Below are positions 1 to 5,735 of a stretch of 7,680 bases of DNA, piece by piece. Below the pieces are notes generated by a model. It was given only the letters and a program-made list of their open reading frames with translations, was not told where the DNA came from and did no database searches. How positions within the stretch are numbered: position 1 is the first letter of the stretch; each line of letters opens with the position of its first letter. Origin of the DNA: Holosporales bacterium. GTDB taxonomy: Bacteria; Pseudomonadota; Alphaproteobacteria; BNTO01. The DNA is taken from the NCBI GenBank assembly GCA_031257945.1, contig JAIRNU010000001.1, positions 1 through 7,680 on the forward strand, written 5' to 3'. Position numbers and translations under genes: made by a program.

Positions 1-118
1 ATTTGTCCGGATTTGCGGCCAATGTTTCCATTGCGTACCGGAAACGCTCCTCAACACGCGGGGAATTGAAGTTAATTCCGATAAATTCGTTTTCTATCCG
101 GAACTTTCCTTCGCTCAC
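1..118 (-). CDS. Partial N-terminus of a putative IS4/Tn5-type transposase
   Basis: Thirty-nine codons are visible from a GTG start at 118 (complement) to the window edge; the rest lies outside. The start is supported by an AGGTGG Shine-Dalgarno site at 128-133, 9 nt upstream, and a near-consensus promoter at 149-177. An in-frame TAA lies just upstream, so no longer N-terminus is possible except through non-standard starts. The peptide contains ENEFIGINFNSPRVEERF followed by a short helix and NPDK. This pattern (acidic residue, F, then a loop, a basic/acidic R-x-x-x-R-F helix, then NP) resembles the N-terminal DNA-binding domain of IS4/Tn5-family transposases, where the usual form is EF-x-x-x-x-(L/F)-x-D-x-R-x-x-x-R. 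The D of that signature is S here. The family call comes from memory of the pattern and only a fragment is visible. That this is a real gene is better supported than its family. Confidence 0.5.
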   Translation of the reverse strand, partial: MSEGKFRIENEFIGINFNSPRVEERFRYAMETLAANPDK

Positions 119-148
119 GGCAATGTACCACCTCGCAAAAACAAATGC

Positions 149-177
149 ATTTTACACATTTTGTATGTTCGGGTCAA
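149..177 (-). promoter_or_regulatory. Sigma70-like promoter of the left-edge gene
   Basis: On the minus strand, TTGACC (172-177) and TAAAAT (149-154) are separated by exactly 17 bp. Each hexamer matches the consensus at 5 of 6 positions. Transcription would start near 142, giving a leader of about 25 nt containing the AGGTGG ribosome site before the GTG at 118. If the gene is an insertion-sequence transposase, the element's end should lie near or overlap this promoter. Confidence 0.6.
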
Positions 178-187
178 GTGTAGAGTG

Positions 188-370
188 AATCCAGGGGGGA
201 TACAGGTGCTGCCCGCTCGCTCCCCACAGGGATTCAGGGGATATAGGCGCTGCCGCCATCGGACCCCCCAAGAAATCCAGGGCTACACGCCGCCTCAGAG
301 CCCCCTAGCAATCTAAGATGTACATTTCTGCATCCTTACTCCTCCATAAAATCCAGGGACTACAGACCTG
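188..370. repeat. Degenerate ~43-bp tandem-like repeats
   Basis: The core AT(C/T)CAGGG followed a few bases later by a TA(C/T)A-type motif begins at 189, 232, 275 and 351. The first three copies are spaced exactly 43 bp apart. On the minus strand the first units read as GGCAGC(A/G)CC, then T(G/A)TATCCCC, then TG(G/A)ATT, then a G-rich run. The interval between the third and fourth core (76 bp) holds a much decayed resemblance near 311. No reading frame is conserved across the units, so this looks like an intergenic repeat family rather than a gene remnant. Confidence 0.5.
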
Positions 371-392
371 TGCAGCCCTTCGGTCGTATGTT

Positions 393-460
393 TCACATAG
401 TAGGTATCTTGCGCAGCGCCATGGCGCTAAGCCAGAGATCTCAGGCTACTAACAATGTGA
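393..460. repeat. Imperfect hairpin around a 14-bp perfect palindrome
   Basis: AGCGCCATGGCGCT at 415-428 equals its own reverse complement. Around it, TCACAT (393-398) pairs with ATGTGA (455-460), and AGTAG (399-403) pairs with CTACT (446-450), with AACA left unpaired on one side. The arms and the palindrome are roughly concentric, which suggests a large imperfect stem-loop or a protein-binding site with dyad symmetry. No T-tract follows, so an intrinsic terminator is unlikely. Confidence 0.45.
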
Positions 461-487
461 TAGGCCAAGCCACAAGCTCTTGTATTA

Positions 488-516
488 TTGCCTTTTGTTA
501 TGTTTTCCAATACAGT
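488..516 (+). promoter_or_regulatory. Weak candidate promoter for lepA
   Basis: TTGCCT (488-493) and TACAGT (511-516) are 17 bp apart, each matching the sigma70 consensus at 4 of 6 positions. They lie about 50 bp upstream of the lepA start in an A/T-rich stretch. Nothing stronger was found in front of lepA, but the match is weak. Confidence 0.25.
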
Positions 517-563
517 CTCAGTATATCAATTTGTTAACAAAAGCCACGCTGGACGGTGTTTAA

Positions 564-2414
564 ATGGATGACGTTAGGAATTTCGCAATCATCGCGCATA
601 TAGACCATGGGAAATCAACGCTTGCGGATCGATTAATTGAAGCGTGTGGCGGCCTGGAGTTGCGAGAAATGAAAACGCAAGTGCTCGATTCTATGGATAT
701 AGAAAGGGAGCGCGGGATAACAATAAAGGCGCAGACGGTACGGCTCTTATACACCGCCAAGAACGGCTCTACATACAAGCTTAATCTGATGGATACCCCG
801 GGCCATGTAGATTTTTCATACGAAGTCAGCCGCTCTTTAGCTGCCTGCGAGGGGTCTTTGTTGGTAGTGGATGCTAGCCAGGGCGTAGAAGCCCAAACCC
901 TAGCAAATGTTTATTACGCTGTGGAGAATAATCACGAAATCGTCCCAATCCTTAATAAAGCCGATTTGCCATCGGCCGAGCCAGACCGCGTCAAACAGCA
1001 AATCGAGGACTCTACTGGCCTTGACGCCAGTGATGCTATCATTATCTCCGCCAAAACAGGCCTTGGCATAGAGGATGTGCTGGAAGCAATTGTTACACGG
1101 CTCCCGCCTCCTGCAGTTAAAGAAATAGACTGGGGCCAAGAGCGCGGCATCTTAGCCATTGCTGATACTGATGTTTTGCACGATGCCCCCCTAAAGGCAC
1201 TTTTGGTTGATAGTTGGTACGACGTATATGCTGGGGTAATCGTTATTGTCCGCATAATTCAGGGGACAATGAAAAAGGGCATGAAGATACAGATGATGGA
1301 AACTAGAGCAGTTTATGAAGTCGGGCAAGTCGGGTACTTCACGCCAAAAAGAGTTGAGGCCAACGCTTTGTTCCCAGGGGATATCGGGTTCGTAACCGCC
1401 GTTATTAAGCATGTTTCGGATTGTAAAGTCGGGGACACAATCACCGAAGAACGTAATCCCGTAATGCAGCCGCTCCCTGGGTTCCGCCCCTCCGTTCCCG
1501 TTGTGTTTTGCAGCCTGTTCCCAACGGACGCCGACGAATTCGGGAAGTTACGGGAAAGTATCGAAAAACTGCACCTTAACGATGCTAGCTTCCTGTATGA
1601 AACTGAGCATTCCGGGGTGCTGGGCTACGGTTTTCGATGCGGGTTCTTGGGGTTGCTGCACCTCGAGATCCTGCAAGAGCGCCTAGAACGGGAATTCGAT
1701 TTGGACCTCATAACGACGGCGCCAAGCGTGAAATATAAACTGCATTTGACCGACGGCGAGACTCGGGACCTGCATAACCCCCTCGATATGCCGGACGTTA
1801 TGAAGATACGGAGTATCGACGAGCCATGGATCAAGGCGACGATTTTTGTCCCGGAGCAATATTTGGGGGCCATCATCGGCCTATGCACAGACCGTCGCGG
1901 CGAACAACTTGACATTTCATACATCGGTAACCGTGTGATGGTAGTATACAGGTTGCCGCTAAACGAGGTGGTATACGACTTTTACGATCGGCTGAAGTCA
2001 ATTAGCAGTGGTTACGCGTCGTTGGACTACCATCTTGATCGTTATATAGAGGGGGACCTGGTTAAGCTATCGATTTTGGTAAACGGTGAGGCGGTAGAAG
2101 CGTTATCCATGATTGTAAATAGGGAGAAAGCCGAGCACCGCGGCCGGGCGTTTTGCGAAAGGCTGAAGGACCTCATCCCCCGCCAGCTTTTCAAAGTTGC
2201 TATTCAAGCGGCAATCGGCGGAAAGATTATTGCGCGTGAAACGATCCCCGCGCTGCGCAAGGATGTTTTAGCGAAGTGCTACGGCGGCGATATTACGCGC
2301 AAACGTAAGCTTTTGGAAAAACAAAAGGCTGGGAAGAAGAGGATGCGCCAAATCGGAAGCGTAGAAATCCCGCAAAAGGCCTTTATCGCAGCGTTAAAAA
2401 TGGATAAAGACTAG
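564..2414 (+). CDS. lepA: Elongation factor 4 (LepA), ribosome back-translocase GTPase
   Basis: LepA/EF4 is a translational GTPase that binds the ribosome and affects elongation or initiation under stress. The 616-residue product shows the G1 loop AHIDHGKS (11-18), the switch I threonine in RGITI (50-54), DTPGH (77-81) with catalytic His81, NKAD (131-134, where most relatives have NKID) and SAKTG (162-166). It continues through the EF-G-like beta barrel and alpha/beta domains. The EF4-specific C-terminal domain is present (VNREKAEHRGR near 513-523; YGGDITRKRKLLEKQK near 573-588), which excludes EF-G and TypA/BipA. The start is the ATG giving the usual MDDVRNFAIIAHIDHGKST beginning; its ribosome site (GGACGG) is weak. 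The protein is longer than the ~600 residues usual because of about 19 extra residues after PPP (184-206), just before DAPLKALL. The gene appears intact and faces rne tail to tail. Confidence 0.97.
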   Translation: MDDVRNFAIIAHIDHGKSTLADRLIEACGGLELREMKTQVLDSMDIERERGITIKAQTVRLLYTAKNGSTYKLNLMDTPGHVDFSYEVSRSLAACEGSLLVVDASQGVEAQTLANVYYAVENNHEIVPILNKADLPSAEPDRVKQQIEDSTGLDASDAIIISAKTGLGIEDVLEAIVTRLPPPAVKEIDWGQERGILAIADTDVLHDAPLKALLVDSWYDVYAGVIVIVRIIQGTMKKGMKIQMMETRAVYEVGQVGYFTPKRVEANALFPGDIGFVTAVIKHVSDCKVGDTITEERNPVMQPLPGFRPSVPVVFCSLFPTDADEFGKLRESIEKLHLNDASFLYETEHSGVLGYGFRCGFLGLLHLEILQERLEREFDLDLITTAPSVKYKLHLTDGETRDLHNPLDMPDVMKIRSIDEPWIKATIFVPEQYLGAIIGLCTDRRGEQLDISYIGNRVMVVYRLPLNEVVYDFYDRLKSISSGYASLDYHLDRYIEGDLVKLSILVNGEAVEALSMIVNREKAEHRGRAFCERLKDLIPRQLFKVAIQAAIGGKIIARETIPALRKDVLAKCYGGDITRKRKLLEKQKAGKKRMRQIGSVEIPQKAFIAALKMDKD

Positions 2415-2583
2415 CCTTTGGCGCTGGGGTGCCCGGCTTCCTATCGCCTCTTAACAAATCAAGTGCGTCAAAACAAGAAGGTTTGAGGATGAAGGAATAG
2501 GCCCTTCGGCAAAGGCAGCAAGATGATTTGCCAAACTACCACTTTTCGGGACTATTGAAGTAGCCGCCCTAATTTGAGCAGAG
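2415..2583. other. Gap between lepA and the IS30 remnant
   Basis: There is no recognised gene here. Short inverted repeats are visible: GAAGG/CCTTC around 2489-2505, and GGCAAA/TTTGCC around 2509-2533. Neither is followed by a clear T-run, so no lepA terminator can be assigned with confidence. A minus-strand frame stays open for about 45 codons through this gap, but it does not continue the IS30 transposase and matches nothing I recognise. Confidence 0.45.
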
Positions 2584-2880
2584 TTACCGACCTAAAGTTA
2601 TCGATAACACAGGAATTTTGCTTTTTTGAAGTTTATTTATCATGCATTTGCTAGTTCTTTGCGCAATTATGAACTTTAAGCACTTGTCCACAAGCGTCAA
2701 CACGGTATCAGTTTTGCTGCCGGCGCTAATGATCGTGTCTCCTTCGAAATTGCCAATTCTAGCCTTTTCGTCAACAATTGCGGGGCGTTCGGAGATATCG
2801 ACTCTGTTAGGGACGTGCTTTACGCCAGCATTTGTTTTGCAGATATATAATTTCAAGGAAACTGAGTGAGGGCAAGGCGC
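2584..2880 (-). pseudogene. IS30-family transposase fragment (inactive remnant)
   Basis: The open frame runs from just after a TGA (2881-2883) to a TAA at 2584-2586; counting from a TTG at 2856 it is 90 codons. It contains VPNRVDISERPAIVDEKARIG and then NFEGDTII, the conserved block leading to the first catalytic Asp of the IS30 DDE domain (usual form GDWEGD; W is F here). This is followed by a TVLTLVDK beta strand typical of the fold. Complete IS30 transposases are about 300-400 residues. Here the N-terminal helix-turn-helix region and the part with the second Asp and the Glu are missing, so the product cannot be an active enzyme. The fragment lies between the convergent 3' ends of lepA and rne. 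No terminal inverted repeats were found, so the ends of the original element cannot be placed. Confidence 0.85.
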
Positions 2881-2898
2881 TCAGGGCGATCCATCATG

Positions 2899-2928
2899 GT
2901 GGAATTTTTCGCGCTGTGCAAAATCCAC
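2899..2928. repeat. Inverted repeat downstream of rne
   Basis: GTGGA-A-TTTT (2899-2908) pairs with AAAATCCAC (2920-2928), giving a 9-bp stem with one bulged base. The loop contains a further GC/GC pairing possibility. It starts about 30 bp beyond the rne stop codon, where a terminator would be expected, but no T-run follows on the minus strand, so it may instead protect the 3' end or be incidental. Confidence 0.35.
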
Positions 2929-2959
2929 GCTCCCAATTCTTTTCGCGGCGAGATGTGCG

Positions 2960-5305
2960 TCACGCCCCACCGCCTCCGTCTGCGATACTGTTTTGAATCG
3001 CCGATGTCGCTGTAGCCGCTGCTGCCGCTGGCGTAGTAACAGCGTGCTTTCGGCTGCGTCTCCGGCGACTTTTACGCTTTTCATCAGGAGCTCTTGGCGC
3101 GAGATCCACGTCATCTTTAGACGCCTTCCCAGTATTGTCTAGCTTTGGCAGCGCACTGGAGCTAGGCAGCGCAACAGTAGCATCCAAATTAGCATTAGTG
3201 TGGGTAGTTTTTTTACGTTTGCGGGGCCCCTTCTTTCCGGAATCAACACTGTCTGCCGGCGCCGGCGCTGGAGCGCTATTTGTTTGCGTTTTTACCGGCG
3301 TTTCTGGCGTCTCGACTGGCGTTGCAGAAACCCACTTCCGATTATCATTACTACTGCTAGCCCCATTCCCGCTACCTGGCCCCTTTCCACTTTCACCAAC
3401 ACTCCCGCTTTCGTTCACATACCCATTTCCATTCCCGGCCCCATGCCCGCTCCCGTTTCCATTTCCATATCCGTTCCCGTTATCTCCTTTCCTCTTCCTA
3501 TGCAACCTAAATGGGTTGCGCCGATCAATCGGTGCAAATTTATTCTGTGCCCTCTTTGGTGGATTTGCTGGCGCCCCCATAGGTTTCACACCCTCTTCCT
3601 GGAACATCTTAGCCTGCTGGCGCTCTTCCTCCTTTTCCTTCTCATCACTTTTATCTAGTGAAAAACGGTGCACCTCCCCCTTTGCGCAACTTATCGTAAA
3701 ACTAGTATCAGAAAGGCTACTGTCGCCCTCAACAGTTACTATACCGTCATTCTTTTGCTCTATTGCAGAGATTTCTTTTCTCTTTTTATTCAACAAATCA
3801 TGGCAAACTGATTGCGGCGTATAAACAGTAATACTATCCCCCTTATTTTCAACCGCAACCTTCTCTAGAAAATGCAAGATAGTAGATAAAAAGTACATTT
3901 TGGAATATGTTACCCCCTTACCGCGGCAACAACTGCACGTTTCGCAGTATGTTTCAGCCAGGCTAGAGCGCAACCGCTGCCTCGACATTTCTAAAAGCCC
4001 AAACTGGCTTATATTGGATACTTGCACCTTAGCGTTATCGTTTAGTAATTCGCTGTTGAAGGCCCGCTCCACCTGCTGTATATGCTTCTGATTGCTCATA
4101 TCAATGAAATCTATCACGATAAGACCGGATAGATCACGCAATCGTATCTGGCGAGCAATTTCTTTCGCTGCTTCCAAATTTGTTTTCAGTGCTGTTGTAT
4201 CGATGTGCCGCTCCTTCGTTGCACGCCCAGAGTTAATATCAATTGCAACCAATGCTTCTGTTTGCCCAATAACGATGGAGCCGCCAGATGGCAAGTCCAC
4301 CTGCGGACTCATAATATCAAGCACCTGGGCCTCTATGCTAAACGAATTAAACAACGAAAGGGCGTCGTTTTTGTACAGTTTCACCTTCTTTACGCTACTT
4401 TTCGATAGTTGCATCATAATTTCGCGAACACGCTTGTAGGCGTCTTTTGTATCCACCAAAATTTCGTCCACATCTTTCCTGTAAAAATCACGGATAGACT
4501 TCATAAAAACGCATGATTCTTCGTTTATGAGTGTTGGCGCCTGCGACTGCAGCGTTTTACTCCTTACATCGTCCCAGAGCCGCATAAGGTACTTGTAATC
4601 CTTCTGTATTTCGGCTTTGGAACACTCTTGCCCAGCGGTCCTAATAATAACGGACATTCTTTCCGGGATTTCTAGATCATTTATGAATTCCTTTAAGCGC
4701 TTTCTGTCGTCATCTTTGTAAATTCTCTTGGAAATTCCGCCGTTGCGCTCTCCAGCATTAGGCATCAAAATACAATACTGCCCGGCCAGCGAAAGGTACG
4801 TTGTTAATGCTGCACTTTTATTGCCGCGTTCATCTTTTATTACCTGCACCAGAAATATTTGTTTTTTTTGTATAACGTCTTGTACTTTATACACTTTTCT
4901 TTTATCCCGTTTGTTAGCAGAGGTCTTCTGCGTTTTACTTTCATCAAAAATCGTTGGGTATGACATTGCATCGTCATCGGCCCCACCATCCACTGCAACG
5001 GGTTCATCCTCCAATTCCTGATTTAATTTTTCATTATTTTGTTGCAGCTGGTCATCTGCAGGTATTTTGTAATAATCAGGATGAATTTCCGTAAAAGCAA
5101 GGAACCCGTTCTTGCCTTCGCTATATTCAACGAATACCGCCTGCAGTGACGGCTCGATACGTACAACTCGCGCCAAATAAATATTGCCGCGAATCGGTTT
5201 TTGAGATGAGAGCTCCGAATCAAAATCGACCAACACACCGTTGTCTATCACAGCAACCCTAGTTTCACTAGCGTCGTGCGCACTAATAAGTATTTTTTTT
5301 GACAT
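2960..5305 (-). CDS. rne: Ribonuclease E (degradosome endonuclease)
   Basis: RNase E cleaves single-stranded A/U-rich RNA, starting mRNA decay and processing rRNA and tRNA precursors. The 781-residue product has an S1 RNA-binding region (GNIYLARV at 40-47, GFLAFTEIHPDYY at 67-79). This is interrupted by a charged insertion (about 83-140), as in other alphaproteobacterial RNase E proteins, before resuming at VQDVIQKKQIFLVQVIKDERGNK. The 5'-sensor pair corresponds to Arg222-Thr223 in IRTAG. The catalytic Mg-binding Asp residues are Asp356 (AIDINSG) and Asp399 (IVIDFID). The zinc link is Cys457-x-x-Cys460, 58 residues after Asp399, the same spacing as in E. coli; the usual CPxC reads CSCC. The tail from about 565 is disordered in style: a Gly/Asn-rich block (608-650), Pro/Thr/Ala stretches and basic patches (RKRKK near 695, RKSRRRRSRKH near 744-754). 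The ATG start is preceded by GGAG (5317-5320) at 11 nt. The length and tail exclude RNase G. Confidence 0.95.
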   Translation of the reverse strand: MSKKILISAHDASETRVAVIDNGVLVDFDSELSSQKPIRGNIYLARVVRIEPSLQAVFVEYSEGKNGFLAFTEIHPDYYKIPADDQLQQNNEKLNQELEDEPVAVDGGADDDAMSYPTIFDESKTQKTSANKRDKRKVYKVQDVIQKKQIFLVQVIKDERGNKSAALTTYLSLAGQYCILMPNAGERNGGISKRIYKDDDRKRLKEFINDLEIPERMSVIIRTAGQECSKAEIQKDYKYLMRLWDDVRSKTLQSQAPTLINEESCVFMKSIRDFYRKDVDEILVDTKDAYKRVREIMMQLSKSSVKKVKLYKNDALSLFNSFSIEAQVLDIMSPQVDLPSGGSIVIGQTEALVAIDINSGRATKERHIDTTALKTNLEAAKEIARQIRLRDLSGLIVIDFIDMSNQKHIQQVERAFNSELLNDNAKVQVSNISQFGLLEMSRQRLRSSLAETYCETCSCCRGKGVTYSKMYFLSTILHFLEKVAVENKGDSITVYTPQSVCHDLLNKKRKEISAIEQKNDGIVTVEGDSSLSDTSFTISCAKGEVHRFSLDKSDEKEKEEERQQAKMFQEEGVKPMGAPANPPKRAQNKFAPIDRRNPFRLHRKRKGDNGNGYGNGNGSGHGAGNGNGYVNESGSVGESGKGPGSGNGASSSNDNRKWVSATPVETPETPVKTQTNSAPAPAPADSVDSGKKGPRKRKKTTHTNANLDATVALPSSSALPKLDNTGKASKDDVDLAPRAPDEKRKSRRRRSRKHAVTTPAAAAATATSAIQNSIADGGGGA
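3355..3500. repeat. Low-complexity GGNAA/GGNAC tract inside rne
   Basis: This part of rne, read on its coding strand, is an imperfect short-period repeat of GG(T/C/A)AA(T/C) and related hexamers, encoding the Gly-Asn block GNGYGNGNGSGHGAGNGNGY. The mRNA is strongly purine-rich here, so the plus strand looks pyrimidine-rich. Such tracts change length easily by slippage in multiples of three or six bases, so this segment of the RNase E tail is probably variable between strains. Confidence 0.6.
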
Positions 5306-5490
5306 TAAATAATAAACTCCAAATTACAAATACACAATATTCAAAAAGCTATTTATCGATGCATAAAACAGTGCATTGAATCTTCTTTTATTGAGTATAA
5401 CCAAAAAGCACCAACCTACCCCGCTGACAGTGTAGCCCTTTTCAACACTGAAATCAAAAATATGTCGGTTTGTGCTCAATAGCATAGTCA

Positions 5491-5513
5491 TACCGGGTTT
5501 GAGAAAACCGATA
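5491..5513. repeat. Degenerate palindrome of the intergenic repeat type
   Basis: TACCGGGTTT (5491-5500) and AAAACCGATA (5504-5513) pair at 8 of 10 positions around a GAG loop. The flanks GTCA before and CGGCTAGGAAT after recall the small GTCATACC...GGTATCCAGG palindromes scattered through Rickettsiales genomes. The family assignment is only by resemblance. Confidence 0.35.
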
Positions 5514-5550
5514 CGGCTAGGAATATTGTACGAACGAGTTGGAGGCATTA

Positions 5551-5601
5551 ATGTTTGAATGCTTGGACGCAAGGCGCGCTACTTTTCTTCGCGCCGCCTA
5601 A
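5551..5601 (+). other. Possible 16-codon ORF with strong ribosome site
   Basis: GGAGG (5541-5545) sits 5 nt before an ATG at 5551. The frame reads MFECLDARRATFLRAA and stops with TAA at 5599-5601, seven bases before the MITE-like element's target duplication begins. It spans the GGCGCG/CGCGCC inverted repeat. It may be a genuine short peptide, the start of a gene broken here, or chance. No promoter was identified and no family is recognised. Confidence 0.2.
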
Positions 5602-5607
5602 TTCGTT

Positions 5608-5730
5608 GTAAGATGCCAGGGCCTTTTAGTTCTCCCTCAGAGCTGGTAGAAATTCAGCAACCAGTCAGAACTAAATGGTGAGGCTTTCTGCCGTGTTTAT
5701 GCTAGAACTAAATGGCCCTGGTAAGATGCC
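5608..5730. mobile_element. MITE-like non-autonomous element with target duplication
   Basis: The element spans 5617-5720 (104 bp). Its left end CAGGGCCTTTTAGTTCT (5617-5633) and the reverse complement of its right end, CAGGGCCATTTAGTTCT (5704-5720), match at 16 of 17 positions and then diverge. It is flanked by a perfect direct repeat, GTAAGATGC, at 5608-5616 and 5721-5729; the next base (C) also agrees, so the duplication could be read as 10 bp. Inside, AGAACTAAATGG occurs at 5667-5678 and again in the right end at 5704-5715, giving a subterminal copy that resembles a second transposase-binding site. CTGGT (5643-5647) and ACCAG (5660-5664) can form an inner stem. There is no coding capacity. 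A 9-bp duplication occurs with several transposase families, including some IS4/Tn5 and ISAs1 members; the CAGGG end recalls ISAs1-type termini, but the parent is not known. Confidence 0.75.
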
Positions 5731-5735
5731 GTAAA

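Larger units (their letters stand above)
188..563. other. Intergenic region upstream of lepA
   Basis: No plausible gene is visible in this 376-bp stretch on either strand. It contains the 43-bp repeat cores (188-370), a 14-bp perfect palindrome within a larger imperfect hairpin (393-460), and an A/T-rich stretch before lepA with a weak promoter candidate. No tRNA, rRNA or known riboswitch signature was recognised. Confidence 0.6.
5306..5607. other. Region upstream of rne with no convincing gene
   Basis: A minus-strand frame stays open from a TTG at 5572 to 5324 (82 codons). It has no clear ribosome site, no family resemblance, and contains a degenerate palindrome, so I do not call it a gene. 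The rne promoter must lie in or beyond this stretch. TATACT-like A/T-rich hexamers occur (for example 5394-5399 on the minus strand), but none has a good partner at -35. A 6-bp GGCGCG/CGCGCC inverted repeat lies at 5573-5595. Confidence 0.45.

Noticed and set aside
3..188. 61-codon plus-strand open frame at the left edge
   Set aside because: The opposite strand has a promoter, ribosome site and transposase-like peptide over the same region; the plus-strand frame has none of these.
564..2414. Alternative identity as EF-G, TypA/BipA or another translational GTPase
   Set aside because: The EF4-specific C-terminal domain and the overall order of motifs match LepA.
2415..2583. Minus-strand open frame as continuation of the IS30 transposase
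   Set aside because: It is in a different frame and lacks the second DDE Asp block and the C-terminal Glu region expected of IS30, so it was not joined to the relic.
2415..2583. tRNA or small-RNA gene in the gap after lepA
   Set aside because: No cloverleaf with a T-loop GTTCRA signature could be built; only short unrelated stems are present.
2881..3114. Minus-strand frame overlapping the end of rne and running toward the IS30 relic
   Set aside because: It overlaps rne in another frame for most of its length, has no ribosome site and no recognisable family. I considered a frameshifted rne extension, but nothing in it resembles known RNase E termini.
3135..3824. A 229-codon plus-strand open frame opposite the rne tail
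   Set aside because: It is the complement of the repetitive Gly/Asn-rich and basic tail of rne, giving a Pro/Leu/Phe-rich low-complexity peptide. The rne frame explains the sequence fully.
5324..5572. 82-codon minus-strand frame upstream of rne
   Set aside because: It has a TTG start with no ribosome site and no family resemblance, and its middle coincides with a degenerate palindrome. A real small gene cannot be excluded but is not supported.
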